From: Cloacibacterium normanense
GTDB taxonomy: Bacteria > Bacteroidota > Bacteroidia > Flavobacteriales > Weeksellaceae
Length of the DNA: 64,000 bases
Direction of reading: 5' to 3'
Assembly (NCBI RefSeq): GCF_002943105.1
Contig: NZ_PTPZ01000004.1
Location: 170,061 to 234,060 of the forward strand
The first letter of the stretch is position 1. Every line of letters begins with the position of its first letter. The position numbers and the translations under genes are program-made. This document shows, piece after piece, positions 17,486-26,437 of this stretch. The notes below the pieces were generated by a model. It ran no database searches, was not told the origin of the DNA, and worked only from the letters and a program-made list of their open reading frames with translations.

Positions 17486-19519
17486 ATGCAGAAGAGAAAA
17501 ATGATTACCGCTGCATTACCCTATGCAAACGGTCCTGTACATATCGGTCATTTAGCTGGAGTATACATTCCTGCTGATGTTTTCGCACGTTTCCAAAGAA
17601 GATTAGGAAGCGATGTCGCTTTTATCTGTGGTTCTGATGAACACGGAATTCCTATTACCATTAGAGCAAAAAAAGAAGGCATAACGCCTCAAGATATTGT
17701 AGATAAATATCACACAATCATAAAAAAATCTTTTGAAGACTTAGGAATTTCATTTGATGAATATTCTAGAACTTCTTCAGAAAATCATAAAAAAACTTCT
17801 CAAGATTTCTTCTTGAAAATGTACGAAAACGGACAATTCACCGAAGAAGTTTCAGAACAATATTATGATGAGCAAGCTGGCGAATTTTTGGCAGACAGAT
17901 ACATTGTAGGAACTTGCCCAAAATGTGGAAATGATGGAGCTTATGGAGACCAATGCGAAAAATGCGGTTCCACGCTTTCTCCTTCAGAATTGATTAATCC
18001 AAAATCTGCATTGAGTGGAAATATTCCTGTACTTAAAGAAACTAAAAACTGGTATCTTCCATTAAATGAATATGAAGATTTCTTAAACGAGTGGATTTTA
18101 GAAGGTCATAAAGACGATTGGAAACCCAATGTTTACGGACAGGTAAAATCTTGGTTGAATGATGGCTTGAAACCTAGAGCAATGACCAGAGATTTAAATT
18201 GGGGGGTACAAGTTCCACTTCCAGATGCAGAAGGCAAAGTACTTTACGTTTGGTTTGATGCGCCAATCGGCTACATTTCTTTCACCAAAGAATGGGCAGC
18301 TAAAAACGGCAAAAACTGGGAAGATTATTGGCAATCTGAAGATTCAGACTTAATTCACTTTATTGGTAAAGATAATATTGTGTTTCACTGTATTATTTTC
18401 CCAGCAATGATGAAGGCTCACGGAGATTATATTATGCCAAGTAATGTTCCTGCTTTTGAATTTTTAAATCTTGAAAATGATAAAATTTCTACCTCTAGAA
18501 ACTGGGCAGTTTGGGCGCATGAATATGTAGAAGAATTCCCAGGTCAACAAGACGTTTTGCGTTACGCATTGCTTTCTTCAGCACCAGAAACTAAGGATAA
18601 TAACTTTACTTGGAAGGATTTCCAAACTAAAAATAATTCTGAATTAGTTGGAATTTTCGGGAATTTCATCAATAGAGTTGCTGTGCTCATCCACAAATAT
18701 TATGATGGCGTAATTCCTGCCGGAAATGAAAATGCAGAAGAACTTTCTGAAATTTCTAAAGCCGCAAAAGAAATTAATGAATATTTAAGCAAATATGAAT
18801 TCAGAAATGCATTATCAGCTTTAATGAATTTAGCACGTTTCGGAAATCAATATTTACAAACCGAAGAACCTTGGAAAACCATCAAAGACAATCCTGAAAA
18901 AGCAGCAAACACATTGTTTGTAGGAGCACAAATTGCGGTTGGTTTAGCTCAATTATGCGAGCCTTTCATGCCTTTTTCTTCAGAAAAATTATTAAAAATG
19001 TTCAATACCGAGAAAATTTCTTGGAAAGAAGTGGAAAATGCTCAAATTCTTGTAAAAACTGGACACACAATCAATGAAAGTTCGCTTCTTTTCTCAAAAA
19101 TTGAAGACGAAACCATAGATTTCCAAATCCAAAAATTAGAAAACACCAAAATATCAAACGCAAAAACCAATCCTAAAGCAAATCCTATGAAAGAAGAAAT
19201 CACTTTTGACGATTTTACCAAAATAGATTTAAGAACTGCCACTATTTTAGAAGCTGAAAAAGTAGAAAAAGCAGATAAATTATTAAAACTAAAAGTAGAT
19301 ACTGGAGTGGATGTAAGAACCGTAGTTTCTGGGATTGCAGAGAGTTTTACTCCAGAAGAAGTGGTAGGAAAACAAGTGATGATTTTATTAAATCTTGCTC
19401 CAAGAAAAATACGTGGAATAGAATCTCAAGGAATGTTACTTTTAACAACCAAACCTGATGGAAAATTGAGTTTCGTAACTCCTGATGAAACCGTAGAAAA
19501 CGGAATTGAGGTTGGATAA
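17486..19519 (+). CDS. metG: methionyl-tRNA synthetase
   Basis: Charges tRNA-Met. The 677-residue form has the HIGH motif (HIGH 19-22), a zinc knuckle with Cys144, Cys147, Cys157 and Cys160, and a KMSKS-type loop reading KISTS (333-337), a conservative variant. Residues about 570-677 form an EMAP-II/Trbp111-like tRNA-binding domain ([26 protein letters not shown]), which supports dimerisation. Monocistronic: its own promoter upstream and a strong terminator at 19546-19579. Confidence 0.97.
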   Translation: MQKRKMITAALPYANGPVHIGHLAGVYIPADVFARFQRRLGSDVAFICGSDEHGIPITIRAKKEGITPQDIVDKYHTIIKKSFEDLGISFDEYSRTSSENHKKTSQDFFLKMYENGQFTEEVSEQYYDEQAGEFLADRYIVGTCPKCGNDGAYGDQCEKCGSTLSPSELINPKSALSGNIPVLKETKNWYLPLNEYEDFLNEWILEGHKDDWKPNVYGQVKSWLNDGLKPRAMTRDLNWGVQVPLPDAEGKVLYVWFDAPIGYISFTKEWAAKNGKNWEDYWQSEDSDLIHFIGKDNIVFHCIIFPAMMKAHGDYIMPSNVPAFEFLNLENDKISTSRNWAVWAHEYVEEFPGQQDVLRYALLSSAPETKDNNFTWKDFQTKNNSELVGIFGNFINRVAVLIHKYYDGVIPAGNENAEELSEISKAAKEINEYLSKYEFRNALSALMNLARFGNQYLQTEEPWKTIKDNPEKAANTLFVGAQIAVGLAQLCEPFMPFSSEKLLKMFNTEKISWKEVENAQILVKTGHTINESSLLFSKIEDETIDFQIQKLENTKISNAKTNPKANPMKEEITFDDFTKIDLRTATILEAEKVEKADKLLKLKVDTGVDVRTVVSGIAESFTPEEVVGKQVMILLNLAPRKIRGIESQGMLLLTTKPDGKLSFVTPDETVENGIEVG

Positions 19520-19545
19520 TAAAAAAATTAATCAATTAAATAATT

Positions 19546-19579
19546 AAAGATTTCGGAGATATTTCCGAAATCTTTTTTT
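19546..19579 (+). terminator. metG terminator
   Basis: A 12-bp perfect stem (AAAGATTTCGGA / TCCGAAATCTTT) with a 6-nt loop, running into a T-tract, 27 bp past the metG stop. Confidence 0.85.
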
Positions 19580-19594
19580 ATTTTTGAATATCAC

Positions 19595-19638
19595 ACTTTG
19601 TCAAAGTTTTTGCGAAGCAAAGGAATCTTTGACAAAGT
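19595..19638. repeat. 12-bp inverted repeat with inner hairpin
   Basis: ACTTTGTCAAAG and its exact complement CTTTGACAAAGT flank a 20-nt spacer that itself contains TTTGC-GAA-GCAAA. It lies between the metG terminator and the next gene and has the look of a mobile or dispersed palindromic unit. It keeps the frame of the next gene open upstream, giving a false N-terminal extension. Confidence 0.7.
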
Positions 19639-19651
19639 TAAATGTATTACC

Positions 19652-20242
19652 TTGAAACTTTTAAAATCACTTCTACTTTGCTTTTTATTTTTTGGATTGG
19701 GGAATTTTAAAGCTCAAAATTTATTGTTAAATGATTCTGATAGAAGAATTAATTTTTATCAGCAACAAAAATATAAGTTAAAAGCAAATTATCTTAACAA
19801 AAGAAAAAGTCTAAATTTATCATATGAATTGAAACAAAACTTAAAAAAATTAAGTATAAATTATTTTGCTAAAATTAATAATGAGTTAAAAATAATTAAT
19901 AAAATTTCTAATGACGATGAACTTTACAAAGCCATTACTCTAAAGTCTTTAGGTGAATCTTATCCAGATATCAACGCAGTTTTCTTTAACAGAGGAAATC
20001 TTTTATCTGATGAAAAAATCTCAGACGAAGAAAAACAAAAATACAATGCTATTTTCCTAGAAATTTCTAAACAAATCCCTAATGAAACCTATATAGAACT
20101 TTCTAAAATCACAGATGAAATCAATCGTGATAAATTTGCATTGACGGTTCCTTATCGTTTTGAAATTTTTCAAGATTTATTTGATGAAAACCAAAGAAAA
20201 AGAATAGACATCATCAATTTTCTACTTTGGAATGTAGAATAA
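19652..20242 (+). CDS. secreted protein of unknown function
   Basis: 196 residues from a TTG start that yields a clean signal peptide (MKLLKSLLLCFLFFGLGNFKAQ). The frame is open further upstream to another TTG at 19598, but that stretch is the palindromic repeat 19595-19638, so I reject it; no in-frame ATG is available. The mature part is Lys/Asn/Glu-rich and largely helical, with no motif I recognise. It ends 3 bp before the convergent methyltransferase gene. The start codon is uncertain. Confidence 0.65.
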   Translation: MKLLKSLLLCFLFFGLGNFKAQNLLLNDSDRRINFYQQQKYKLKANYLNKRKSLNLSYELKQNLKKLSINYFAKINNELKIINKISNDDELYKAITLKSLGESYPDINAVFFNRGNLLSDEKISDEEKQKYNAIFLEISKQIPNETYIELSKITDEINRDKFALTVPYRFEIFQDLFDENQRKRIDIINFLLWNVE

Positions 20243-20245
20243 ACC

Positions 20246-20950
20246 TTACTTTAACGTAAGTTGAGCCAAATAAGAATCTTCTAGTTGTTCAATTTTTTGA
20301 ATTTTAAAACCATTAGCAATCGCAGCATTTTCTAAGGTATCAAAATCTAAATACAACCATTTCATAGGCAGTTCAGATTCTCCATTGTAATGCAAATAAT
20401 AATCTAATTCTCCGTAATAACCAGTAGCAGGAACAAGCACTCCTCCATCTTCATCTTGGTCATACATATACAGAATATCTGTACTGTCTATGAAAATTTG
20501 TCCGTTTTCAGCAACTAAACTTTTCAGTTTTTGCAAATATTGGTCAATGTGTTCTAGACTTTGAAAAATCCCAGTACCATTCATGAGAAGCAGAACAGTA
20601 TCAAAATTCTTTTCAGAAAATTGAAGGAAATCTTCGCAGATGGCATTTTTCACACCTCTTGCTTTACAAACTTCAATAGATTTCGGAGAAATATCTAGTG
20701 CAGTTACTTCTAATTTTCTTTCATTTTGCAGATAAAGGCTATGTGAACCCGCTCCAGAACCTACATCTAGAACCTTACCAAAAGATAAATCCAATGCTTT
20801 TTTTTCTAAAGCATTCATTTCTTGATAATCTCTGAAAAGATAAGAAACTGGCAAATCATCCAGTTCTGAGATAGAAGTTTCGGTTTGTAAATCTTCAGGA
20901 TTTTCATCGTAATAATAATCCCAAATCGCGCGTCCCATTAAGTCTTTCAT
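20246..20950 (-). CDS. class I SAM-dependent methyltransferase
   Basis: 234 residues. The SAM-binding motif I reads KVLDVGSGAGSHSLYL (about 58-73), followed by VTALDISPKSIEVCKARG (motif II) and FDTVLLLMNGTGIFQ (motif IV region). The substrate cannot be told. It stands alone, with a TATTTTTG box (minus strand, 20955-20962) just 5 bp before the ATG, so the message would be almost leaderless. Confidence 0.85.
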   Translation of the reverse strand: MKDLMGRAIWDYYYDENPEDLQTETSISELDDLPVSYLFRDYQEMNALEKKALDLSFGKVLDVGSGAGSHSLYLQNERKLEVTALDISPKSIEVCKARGVKNAICEDFLQFSEKNFDTVLLLMNGTGIFQSLEHIDQYLQKLKSLVAENGQIFIDSTDILYMYDQDEDGGVLVPATGYYGELDYYLHYNGESELPMKWLYLDFDTLENAAIANGFKIQKIEQLEDSYLAQLTLK

Positions 20951-21048
20951 TTTGCAAAAATATTAATTAGGAATCACATAATTTAAAATTTCAAAAAATA
21001 TTCTGACTTTAGAAAGGATTTATTACTTTTAGTAAAATTTAAAAAAAT

Positions 21049-21522
21049 ATGAGAAAAATAGACCAACTTTTCGCAGAATACGCAGAAAGTCACCATAACC
21101 AAACGAATAAATTCATTCATTGGATTTGCGTTCCTTTAATTTTCTTTACTATAGTAGGATTTATCAGTCTTATTCCTACGCCTCATTTTTGCGCGTCTTA
21201 CTTTGGTTGCATCAGCGTTGCCAGTATTGTTGCGCTTGTTTTGGTAAGTATTTTTTACTTTACTCTTTCATGGAGAATTTCTTTAATCATGCTTTTAATA
21301 ATGCTTTTAATGGAACATTTTGCGTATGCAATCAATGTACATTTTAAAGAAAATTCTTGGATTATTTATCTCTACATTTTTGTTATCACATGGATTTTTC
21401 AGTTCATCGGTCATAAAATTGAAGGTAAAAAACCGAGTTTCTTAAAGGATTTACAGTTTTTGTTGATTGGACCAATTTGGCTTTTGCATTTTATATTAAA
21501 GAAAATCGGAATAAAATATTAA
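21049..21522 (+). CDS. Mpo1-like (DUF962) membrane protein
   Basis: 157 residues with about four membrane helices. It opens MRKIDQLFAEYAESHHNQTNK-IHWICVPLIF, the DUF962/YGL010w signature with paired His residues (HHNQ, IHWICVP); later QFIGHKIEGKKP supplies the second conserved His region. The yeast member Mpo1 is an iron-dependent 2-hydroxy fatty acid dioxygenase; activity in bacteria is not established. No operon partner. Confidence 0.88.
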   Translation: MRKIDQLFAEYAESHHNQTNKFIHWICVPLIFFTIVGFISLIPTPHFCASYFGCISVASIVALVLVSIFYFTLSWRISLIMLLIMLLMEHFAYAINVHFKENSWIIYLYIFVITWIFQFIGHKIEGKKPSFLKDLQFLLIGPIWLLHFILKKIGIKY

Positions 21523-21646
21523 TCAATTAATTATTCACAAAAATAAATGAAATCAAACTAATCAAAACAATGCAAAAATCACAAATTATTTTATCACATA
21601 AATGAAATATGATAAATTTCATTAAGAATTTATCAAAAAAAACATT

Positions 21647-21654
21647 TAAATTTG
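21647..21654 (+). promoter_or_regulatory. promoter box of lipocalin-like gene
   Basis: TAAATTTG, matching TAnnTTTG, 23 bp before the ATG at 21678. -33 site not clear. Confidence 0.45.
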
Positions 21655-21677
21655 TCTTAAATATAAAAAGTTAAAAA

Positions 21678-22103
21678 ATGAAAGATTCTCAAAATAACTT
21701 CCTAATTAAACCTTTAATTGTTTTATTCATCGCATTATTTTCTGTGATTTCTTGTAGAGGAGAAGATGACACAGAAGATGTAACACCTTTAGTAGGAAAT
21801 TGGGAATGGGTTTCTTCTATAGGTGGAGTTGGAAATACTACTGAAACGCCTACTTCTACTGGAAATAATATAGTTTTCAACTTTGGCGCAGATAAAAAAT
21901 ACACCATTACTACTAACGGAACAGTTACCAATGAAGGGACTTTTTCACTTTACAAAAACGTTTCTAATCTAGAACATTTAGATAGATTATATATAGATTT
22001 TTCTAATTATCCTGATAAAATGATTATCAATAATGATGGAGTGAACTTAGTTTGGAGTGACGATGCAAACAACGGATACACTTCTACTTACAAGAAAAAA
22101 TAA
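21678..22103 (+). CDS. lipocalin-like lipoprotein
   Basis: 141 residues with a lipoprotein signal ending FSVISC (Cys26). The mature part begins PLVGNWEWVSS...GGVG and continues with beta strands (IVFNFGADKKYTITTNGTV, NEGTFSLYK), the pattern of the small lipocalin-like lipoproteins common in Bacteroidetes. Function unknown; probably anchored in the outer or inner membrane facing the periplasm. It converges with the RsmI-like gene, with 2 bp between the stops. Confidence 0.75.
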   Translation: MKDSQNNFLIKPLIVLFIALFSVISCRGEDDTEDVTPLVGNWEWVSSIGGVGNTTETPTSTGNNIVFNFGADKKYTITTNGTVTNEGTFSLYKNVSNLEHLDRLYIDFSNYPDKMIINNDGVNLVWSDDANNGYTSTYKKK

Positions 22104-22105
22104 GT

Positions 22106-22804
22106 TTATCTCCCCAAAACAAATACTGCCGGAATTTTATGAAGTTCCGGTTTTTTATTTTTCCAATCAGAGATTTTTAAGGTTTTGATAAATTCTTCCG
22201 TTGGATGATTGATATTTGCAGCGATGCAAAGTTTGGTATTTGGATTAAGAAATTTAATTAAATCTTCTAAAAGCTGATTATTTCTGTACGGTGTTTCCAT
22301 AAAAATCTGAGAATATCCTGACTTTTGAACTTGATTTTCTAGAAAGAGAATCTGCTTTTTCTTTTGCTCCTTATCTATTGGCAAATATCCGTGAAAGGTA
22401 AATTCCTGACCATTAAAACCACTCGAAATTAGAGCTAAAATGATAGAACTCGGCCCATTAATTGGGATAACTTTTATGTTGTTTTCATGACACCATTTCA
22501 CCATTAGATTTCCAGGATCTGCAATACAAGGCAATCCTGCTTCAGAAAGCAAACCAAAATCCTGACCAGATTTCATGAGTTTTTGTGCTTCTTTTAAATC
22601 ATTAGATTCAGAATATTTATCCAAAAGAAAAAGCTTTAAATCACTTTGTTTTTTCTCGGGGGCAAAAAATTTAATGACTTTTCTGGCTGTTTTTTCGTTT
22701 TCCACGAAAAAATAATCGGTTTTTAGAATGTATTCTTTAATCGATGGTGCAAAATAGTCTATCGGAGATTCTTCGGATAAATAAGCTGGGATTAGAAACA
22801 ACAT
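22106..22804 (-). CDS. RsmI-like SAM-dependent methyltransferase (tetrapyrrole-methylase fold)
   Basis: 232 residues. GLLSEAGLPCIADPG and INGPSSIILALISSGFNGQEFTFHGYLP are hallmark segments of the RsmI family, which methylates the 2'-OH of C1402 in 16S rRNA. The N-terminus (LFLIPAYLSEES) differs from classic RsmI (usually LYLVATPIGN), placing it in a divergent Bacteroidetes branch, so the exact target is less sure. It follows the protein-tyrosine phosphatase gene and dnaA in the same direction. Confidence 0.8.
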   Translation of the reverse strand: MLFLIPAYLSEESPIDYFAPSIKEYILKTDYFFVENEKTARKVIKFFAPEKKQSDLKLFLLDKYSESNDLKEAQKLMKSGQDFGLLSEAGLPCIADPGNLMVKWCHENNIKVIPINGPSSIILALISSGFNGQEFTFHGYLPIDKEQKKKQILFLENQVQKSGYSQIFMETPYRNNQLLEDLIKFLNPNTKLCIAANINHPTEEFIKTLKISDWKNKKPELHKIPAVFVLGR

Positions 22805-22853
22805 GTTTTAAAAAAATTTAATTAGAGATAAAAGTAATCAATTTTTAGAAATT

Positions 22854-23312
22854 TTACTTCAAGTTGTACTTTTCAGCAATCGCTTCACAAGCTTGATCTA
22901 ACATTTGATACACCTTTTCGAAATCACTCATATCGCCATAATACGGATCTGGAACTTCTATTTTTTCATCAGATAAAACGCCAGCTTCTTCCATAATCAA
23001 AGAAACTTTAATTCTCTGTTCCTCAGAATTGGCTTTTGACAATACATCTTCTAAATTTTTTAAATCCATGCAAAAAATCTTATCAAAGTCTTCTAAATGC
23101 TTTTCGGTGAAGTAATTAGCTCTTTGATGAGAAATATCTACGCCATATTCTTTGGCAATTTTGGTTGAACGTTTATCAGGATGTTCTCCTTCATGAAAAG
23201 AAATCGTTCCTGCACTTACAACCGTATGTTTTTCTGAAATTTTAGAACGCAAAATTCCTTCTGCTAATGGACTTCTGCATATATTCCCTAAACAAACCAT
23301 TAAAATTTTCAT
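22854..23312 (-). CDS. low-molecular-weight protein-tyrosine phosphatase
   Basis: 152 residues, cytoplasmic. The P-loop CLGNICRSP gives the nucleophile Cys7 and Arg13; the general acid Asp lies in VPDPYYGD near residue 122. In other bacteria such enzymes act on tyrosine kinases of capsule synthesis; no such gene is nearby. It sits between dnaA (97 bp upstream) and the RsmI-like gene (49 bp downstream). Confidence 0.93.
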   Translation of the reverse strand: MKILMVCLGNICRSPLAEGILRSKISEKHTVVSAGTISFHEGEHPDKRSTKIAKEYGVDISHQRANYFTEKHLEDFDKIFCMDLKNLEDVLSKANSEEQRIKVSLIMEEAGVLSDEKIEVPDPYYGDMSDFEKVYQMLDQACEAIAEKYNLK

Positions 23313-23338
23313 AAGTAAGTCGTAATTTAATTAAAAAA

Positions 23339-23406
23339 GGAATTTTTCAAATCTAACATTTAAAAAATTCCTCAATATTTTTATTATCAATAGGTCAAAG
23401 ACCTAA
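23339..23406 (-). terminator. possible weak terminators after dnaA
   Basis: Two inverted repeats lie past the dnaA stop: TAGGTC-AAA-GACCTA (23392-23406) and AGGAATTTTT / AAAAATTCCT (23339-23371). The first lacks a T-tract on the minus strand; the second is AT-rich and has a T-run. Termination may be partial, so read-through into the phosphatase gene is possible. Confidence 0.35.
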
Positions 23407-23409
23407 ATT

Positions 23410-24864
23410 TTATTCAAAGATTTTATCTTTAATTTCTTTTAGATATTTCTTCAGTTCTTTGTCAATTTTAGAAACATCTCTGATGGTTTCACAAGCATAC
23501 ATTACCGTAGAATGGTCTTTTCCGCCCATTTCTTCGCCAATTTTGGTAAAAGTAGCATTGGTATATTCTTTCGCAAAATACATGGCTAATTGTCTAGGCA
23601 ATGCAATTTCTCTTTTTCTGGTTTTAGACAGCAATTGCTCTCTCTGAATCCCGAAATATTCGCAAACCACTTCTTGAATGTATGGAATATTGATGGTTTT
23701 CTTTTGATTTGCCGCAATCTTGTTAATGGTTTCTTTCAATAAATCTAGACTTAAATCTGATTTAGAAATCATGGAATGCGCAATTACAGAATTAATCACA
23801 CCAATCAGTTCTCTCACGTTAGATTTCACTTCTCCAGCTAAAAAATCTACCATATCATCTTTTAAAACAATACCGTCTCTGTGAAGTTTATCTACGATAA
23901 TTTTCTTTCTCGTATCAAAATCTGGAGATTTTACTTCTGCACTTAATCCCCATTTAAAACGAGAAACAATTCTTTCTTGAATATCCTGAATATCTGCAGG
24001 AGCTTTATCAGAAGTTAAGATAATCTGCTTTCCGTTTTGATGTAAATGATCAAAAATATGGAAGAACATATCCTGAGTTGCAGCCTTACCAGAAAGGAAT
24101 TGAATATCATCGATAATCAAAACATCTACCATTTGGTAAAAATTACCAAAATCTGTTTTATTTTGAGCCTTAGCCGCAGAAACAAATTGCTGGATAAATT
24201 TTTCTGATGATAAATATAAGACAACTTTATCTGGAAGATTCTGTTTAATATCTAAACCAATTGCATGAGCTAAGTGCGTTTTTCCTACACCTACTCCACC
24301 ATGAATGAATAATGGGTTAAAAGAAGTTGCACCTGGTCTTTTAGCAATGGTTTTAGCAACTGTATATGCAAATTTATTGCTTTCTCCTTCCACAAAATTA
24401 TCAAATGATAAATTTGGGTTAAGGTTAGCATCTATGTTTACCTTTTTAATTCCTGGAACTACAAAAGGATTCACTAAATTTTTAGAAACTGAGGTAGGAA
24501 GCACCTCTTGAACTTTCGGAGCTTGTACAGAAATTCCTTTATAATTTTGAGTAGCAGGTTTTTCTAATCCTTGTGGTTTATTTTCCATTACAGAATACCA
24601 CAATTTAACTCCTTTTCCGATATTTTTTTTAAGAGCTGCAGAGAGTAGAGAAAGGTAATTTTCTTCTATATATTCTTTATAGAAGTCAGAAGGAACCAAT
24701 AACGTAAGGTTATGGTTAATCAATGACATAGGCTGTACTCTGTCAAACAATAAGTCAAACGAGTGTTCTAGTTTTTTTACATCTTCATGTTCGGAAGCGC
24801 TCAAATTGTCTCGCATAAATTTAAGACAACGTTCCCAAATCAAGCCTAAGTTTTGATCCATCAT
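23410..24864 (-). CDS. dnaA: chromosomal replication initiator DnaA
   Basis: 484 residues with the full domain set: N-terminal DnaB-interacting domain (1-90), variable linker (about 95-145), AAA+ ATPase with Walker A GGVGVGKT (189-196) and Walker B with Asp252-Asp253 (DDIQF), and the C-terminal DNA-binding domain with signature GGKDHSTVMYA. It binds DnaA boxes and opens oriC. The start is MM; the second Met may be the real one. No cluster of DnaA boxes was seen in the flanks, so oriC is probably elsewhere. Confidence 0.97.
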   Translation of the reverse strand: MMDQNLGLIWERCLKFMRDNLSASEHEDVKKLEHSFDLLFDRVQPMSLINHNLTLLVPSDFYKEYIEENYLSLLSAALKKNIGKGVKLWYSVMENKPQGLEKPATQNYKGISVQAPKVQEVLPTSVSKNLVNPFVVPGIKKVNIDANLNPNLSFDNFVEGESNKFAYTVAKTIAKRPGATSFNPLFIHGGVGVGKTHLAHAIGLDIKQNLPDKVVLYLSSEKFIQQFVSAAKAQNKTDFGNFYQMVDVLIIDDIQFLSGKAATQDMFFHIFDHLHQNGKQIILTSDKAPADIQDIQERIVSRFKWGLSAEVKSPDFDTRKKIIVDKLHRDGIVLKDDMVDFLAGEVKSNVRELIGVINSVIAHSMISKSDLSLDLLKETINKIAANQKKTINIPYIQEVVCEYFGIQREQLLSKTRKREIALPRQLAMYFAKEYTNATFTKIGEEMGGKDHSTVMYACETIRDVSKIDKELKKYLKEIKDKIFE

Positions 24865-24945
24865 TATAAGTCTGCTAAATAGTTTTCTCTGATTATTTTT
24901 ATCGGGAAGACAAATATGAAAAATAATTTTTTCTTAAAAAAATTT

Positions 24946-24976
24946 TTGGGGTATTGCTTTTTTAAAAATATATTTG
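24946..24976 (+). promoter_or_regulatory. promoter of the thioesterase gene
   Basis: TTG (24946-24948), 20-nt spacer, TATATTTG (24969-24976): a full match to the Bacteroidetes promoter, 22 bp before the ATG. Confidence 0.65.
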
Positions 24977-24998
24977 TATGTATTAAAGAAAAGTTAAA

Positions 24999-25409
24999 AT
25001 GATACACACAACTCACACATTACGAGTACGTTACGGAGAAACAGATCCTATGAAATATGTCTACTATGGCAACTATGCAGAATACCTAGAAGTTGCTAGA
25101 GTTGAGCTGTTTAGAACCCTGGGAATTTCATACGATGAAATCGAAAAACGTGGGATTTGGCTACCTGTTTCAGAGTATAAAATCAAGTATTTAAAACCTG
25201 CTTTTTATGACGAAATTTTAGAAATTCATACGTATGTAAAAAAAGTTCCGGGAGTAAAAATAGAATTTGAATATGAAATTTATAATGATTCTAAACAAAA
25301 AATCACAGAAGCATCTACTACTCTATTTTTCTTAGACGCTACAACCAACAAAGTGTCTAGATGTCCTGATTTCTTAATGGAACTCATCCAAGAAAATTGG
25401 AAGGAATAA
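24999..25409 (+). CDS. acyl-CoA thioesterase, 4HBT/YbgC type
   Basis: 136 residues, one hot-dog fold. YGETDPMKYVYYGNYAEYLE near the N-terminus contains the catalytic Asp (in ETD) and the VYYGNYxxY helix start typical of YbgC/FadM-like enzymes, which hydrolyse acyl-CoA thioesters. Acyl preference cannot be told. Own promoter and shared downstream terminator show it to be monocistronic. Confidence 0.9.
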   Translation: MIHTTHTLRVRYGETDPMKYVYYGNYAEYLEVARVELFRTLGISYDEIEKRGIWLPVSEYKIKYLKPAFYDEILEIHTYVKKVPGVKIEFEYEIYNDSKQKITEASTTLFFLDATTNKVSRCPDFLMELIQENWKE

Positions 25410-25428
25410 GCAAAAAAAAACAAAAATA

Positions 25429-25462
25429 AAAAAGTGAGATGACAAAAATCATTTCACTTTTT
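25429..25462. terminator. bidirectional terminator between thioesterase and pepE
   Basis: A 14-bp stem AAAAAGTGAGATGA / TCATTTCACTTTTT (one G-U wobble) with A- and T-rich ends serves both convergent genes. Confidence 0.8.
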
Positions 25463-25488
25463 ATTTTACCAAATTCTTTATCAAGATT

Positions 25489-26181
25489 TTACAAGAATTT
25501 TCCAGATTCTAATTCATACGGTTCTTTTCCTTTTTCAAAAATTCTAGTCAATTGCGTTCCTTCTGTTGTAATTTTATCACCAAGAACTCTAATCCAGTTC
25601 CCTTCTCTTAAACCAACTACTTTTACCTCATTTTGAGTAAGGAATTCTTTAATTCTGGTTTCTCTTGTTTCTCCGTTGTGCTTCAAATTTGGATTTGGGT
25701 CTAAATAATGTGGATTGATATTAAACGGAACCAATCCCATACAGTCAAAACTTGGCGGATATACAATTGGCATATCGTTCGTAGTTTTCATGTTAAGGCC
25801 TGCAATATTGCTTCCTGCAGAAGTTCCTAAATACGGTTTACCAGATTTTACATTTTCTGCTAAAACAGTCATTAAATTTTCTTCGTGTAAGGTTTTCACG
25901 AGGAGAAAAGTATTTCCTCCACCTGTAAAAAAGCCTTTTGCTTCTTTTACCGCTGCCATTTTATCCTCGAATTCATGCAATCCTTTTACCTTAATATTAA
26001 TTTGTTCAAAAAAATCTCTCGCAATTTGCGTGTATTCTTCATGTGAAATTCCGCTGGGTCTTGCAAAAGGAATAAAGATAATTTCGTCTATTCCGCTGAA
26101 TAATTCGGCAATTTCTTCTTTGATATATTCTAAATATTTCCCACCAAAAAGTGAAGAGGTAGAAGCTAATAAAACGTTCAT
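25489..26181 (-). CDS. pepE: peptidase E (alpha-aspartyl dipeptidase)
   Basis: 230 residues, MEROPS S51. The nucleophile Ser121 is in YLGTSAGSN; GFFTGGGN forms the oxyanion region and INPHYLDPNP carries the family His. PepE hydrolyses dipeptides with N-terminal Asp in the cytoplasm. A TAAATTTG box at 26231-26238 on the minus strand implies a leader of about 46 nt. The long frame on the opposite strand (25715-26191) is a shadow of this gene. Confidence 0.93.
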   Translation of the reverse strand: MNVLLASTSSLFGGKYLEYIKEEIAELFSGIDEIIFIPFARPSGISHEEYTQIARDFFEQINIKVKGLHEFEDKMAAVKEAKGFFTGGGNTFLLVKTLHEENLMTVLAENVKSGKPYLGTSAGSNIAGLNMKTTNDMPIVYPPSFDCMGLVPFNINPHYLDPNPNLKHNGETRETRIKEFLTQNEVKVVGLREGNWIRVLGDKITTEGTQLTRIFEKGKEPYELESGKFL

Positions 26182-26230
26182 GGAGTTATAAATGATGAGT
26201 GATAAGTTATAAATGTTAAATATTAGTCGG

Positions 26231-26238
26231 CAAATTTA
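26231..26238 (-). promoter_or_regulatory. pepE: pepE promoter -7 box
   Basis: The minus strand reads TAAATTTG; a TTG lies 23 nt further upstream (26262-26264), within the tolerated spacing range. Confidence 0.5.
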
Positions 26239-26267
26239 TGTGAAAAATATGAAAATTGAACCAAAAT

Positions 26268-26370
26268 TGCGCCCCAGATTGAGCGGCATGTTTGAGCTCT
26301 CCCAAAAAAAGCAAAGGTTTTGGTTTGGATTTTTTGGGAAGCGAGTAGCGAAAGCTGGAAATGTGCGCCA
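26268..26370. repeat. intergenic hairpin-forming repeat element
   Basis: A G/C-richer 103-bp block between pepE and fsa with GCGCC near both ends, CCAG / CTGG arms further in, and a 10-bp perfect stem TCCCAAAAAA / TTTTTTGGGA (26300-26309, 26330-26339). It also carries direct copies of AGCGA/GAGCGG-type words. Composition is unlike the AT-rich gaps around it. It looks like a dispersed flavobacterial palindromic element; the 60-codon frame through it is not a gene. Confidence 0.6.
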
Positions 26371-26412
26371 AAAAAACTATAAACTAATTCCTTAAAACTA
26401 ATCCCTAATCAT

Positions 26413-26420
26413 TATCTTTG
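26413..26420 (+). promoter_or_regulatory. fsa promoter -7 box
   Basis: TATCTTTG, 17 bp before the fsa ATG; predicted leader about 14 nt. Confidence 0.55.
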
Positions 26421-26437
26421 CAAAAAATAATTTTAAC

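Noticed and set aside
24865..24998. oriC next to dnaA
   Set aside because: No cluster of TTATCCACA-like DnaA boxes or AT-rich 13-mers with boxes was seen in the flanks of dnaA; only a promoter for the thioesterase gene.
25715..26191. 158-codon open frame on the plus strand
   Set aside because: It is antisense to pepE, which has full family motifs; the frame has no recognisable motif.
26213..26395. 60-codon frame upstream of fsa
   Set aside because: It runs through the hairpin-type repeat element and has no start signal or family match.
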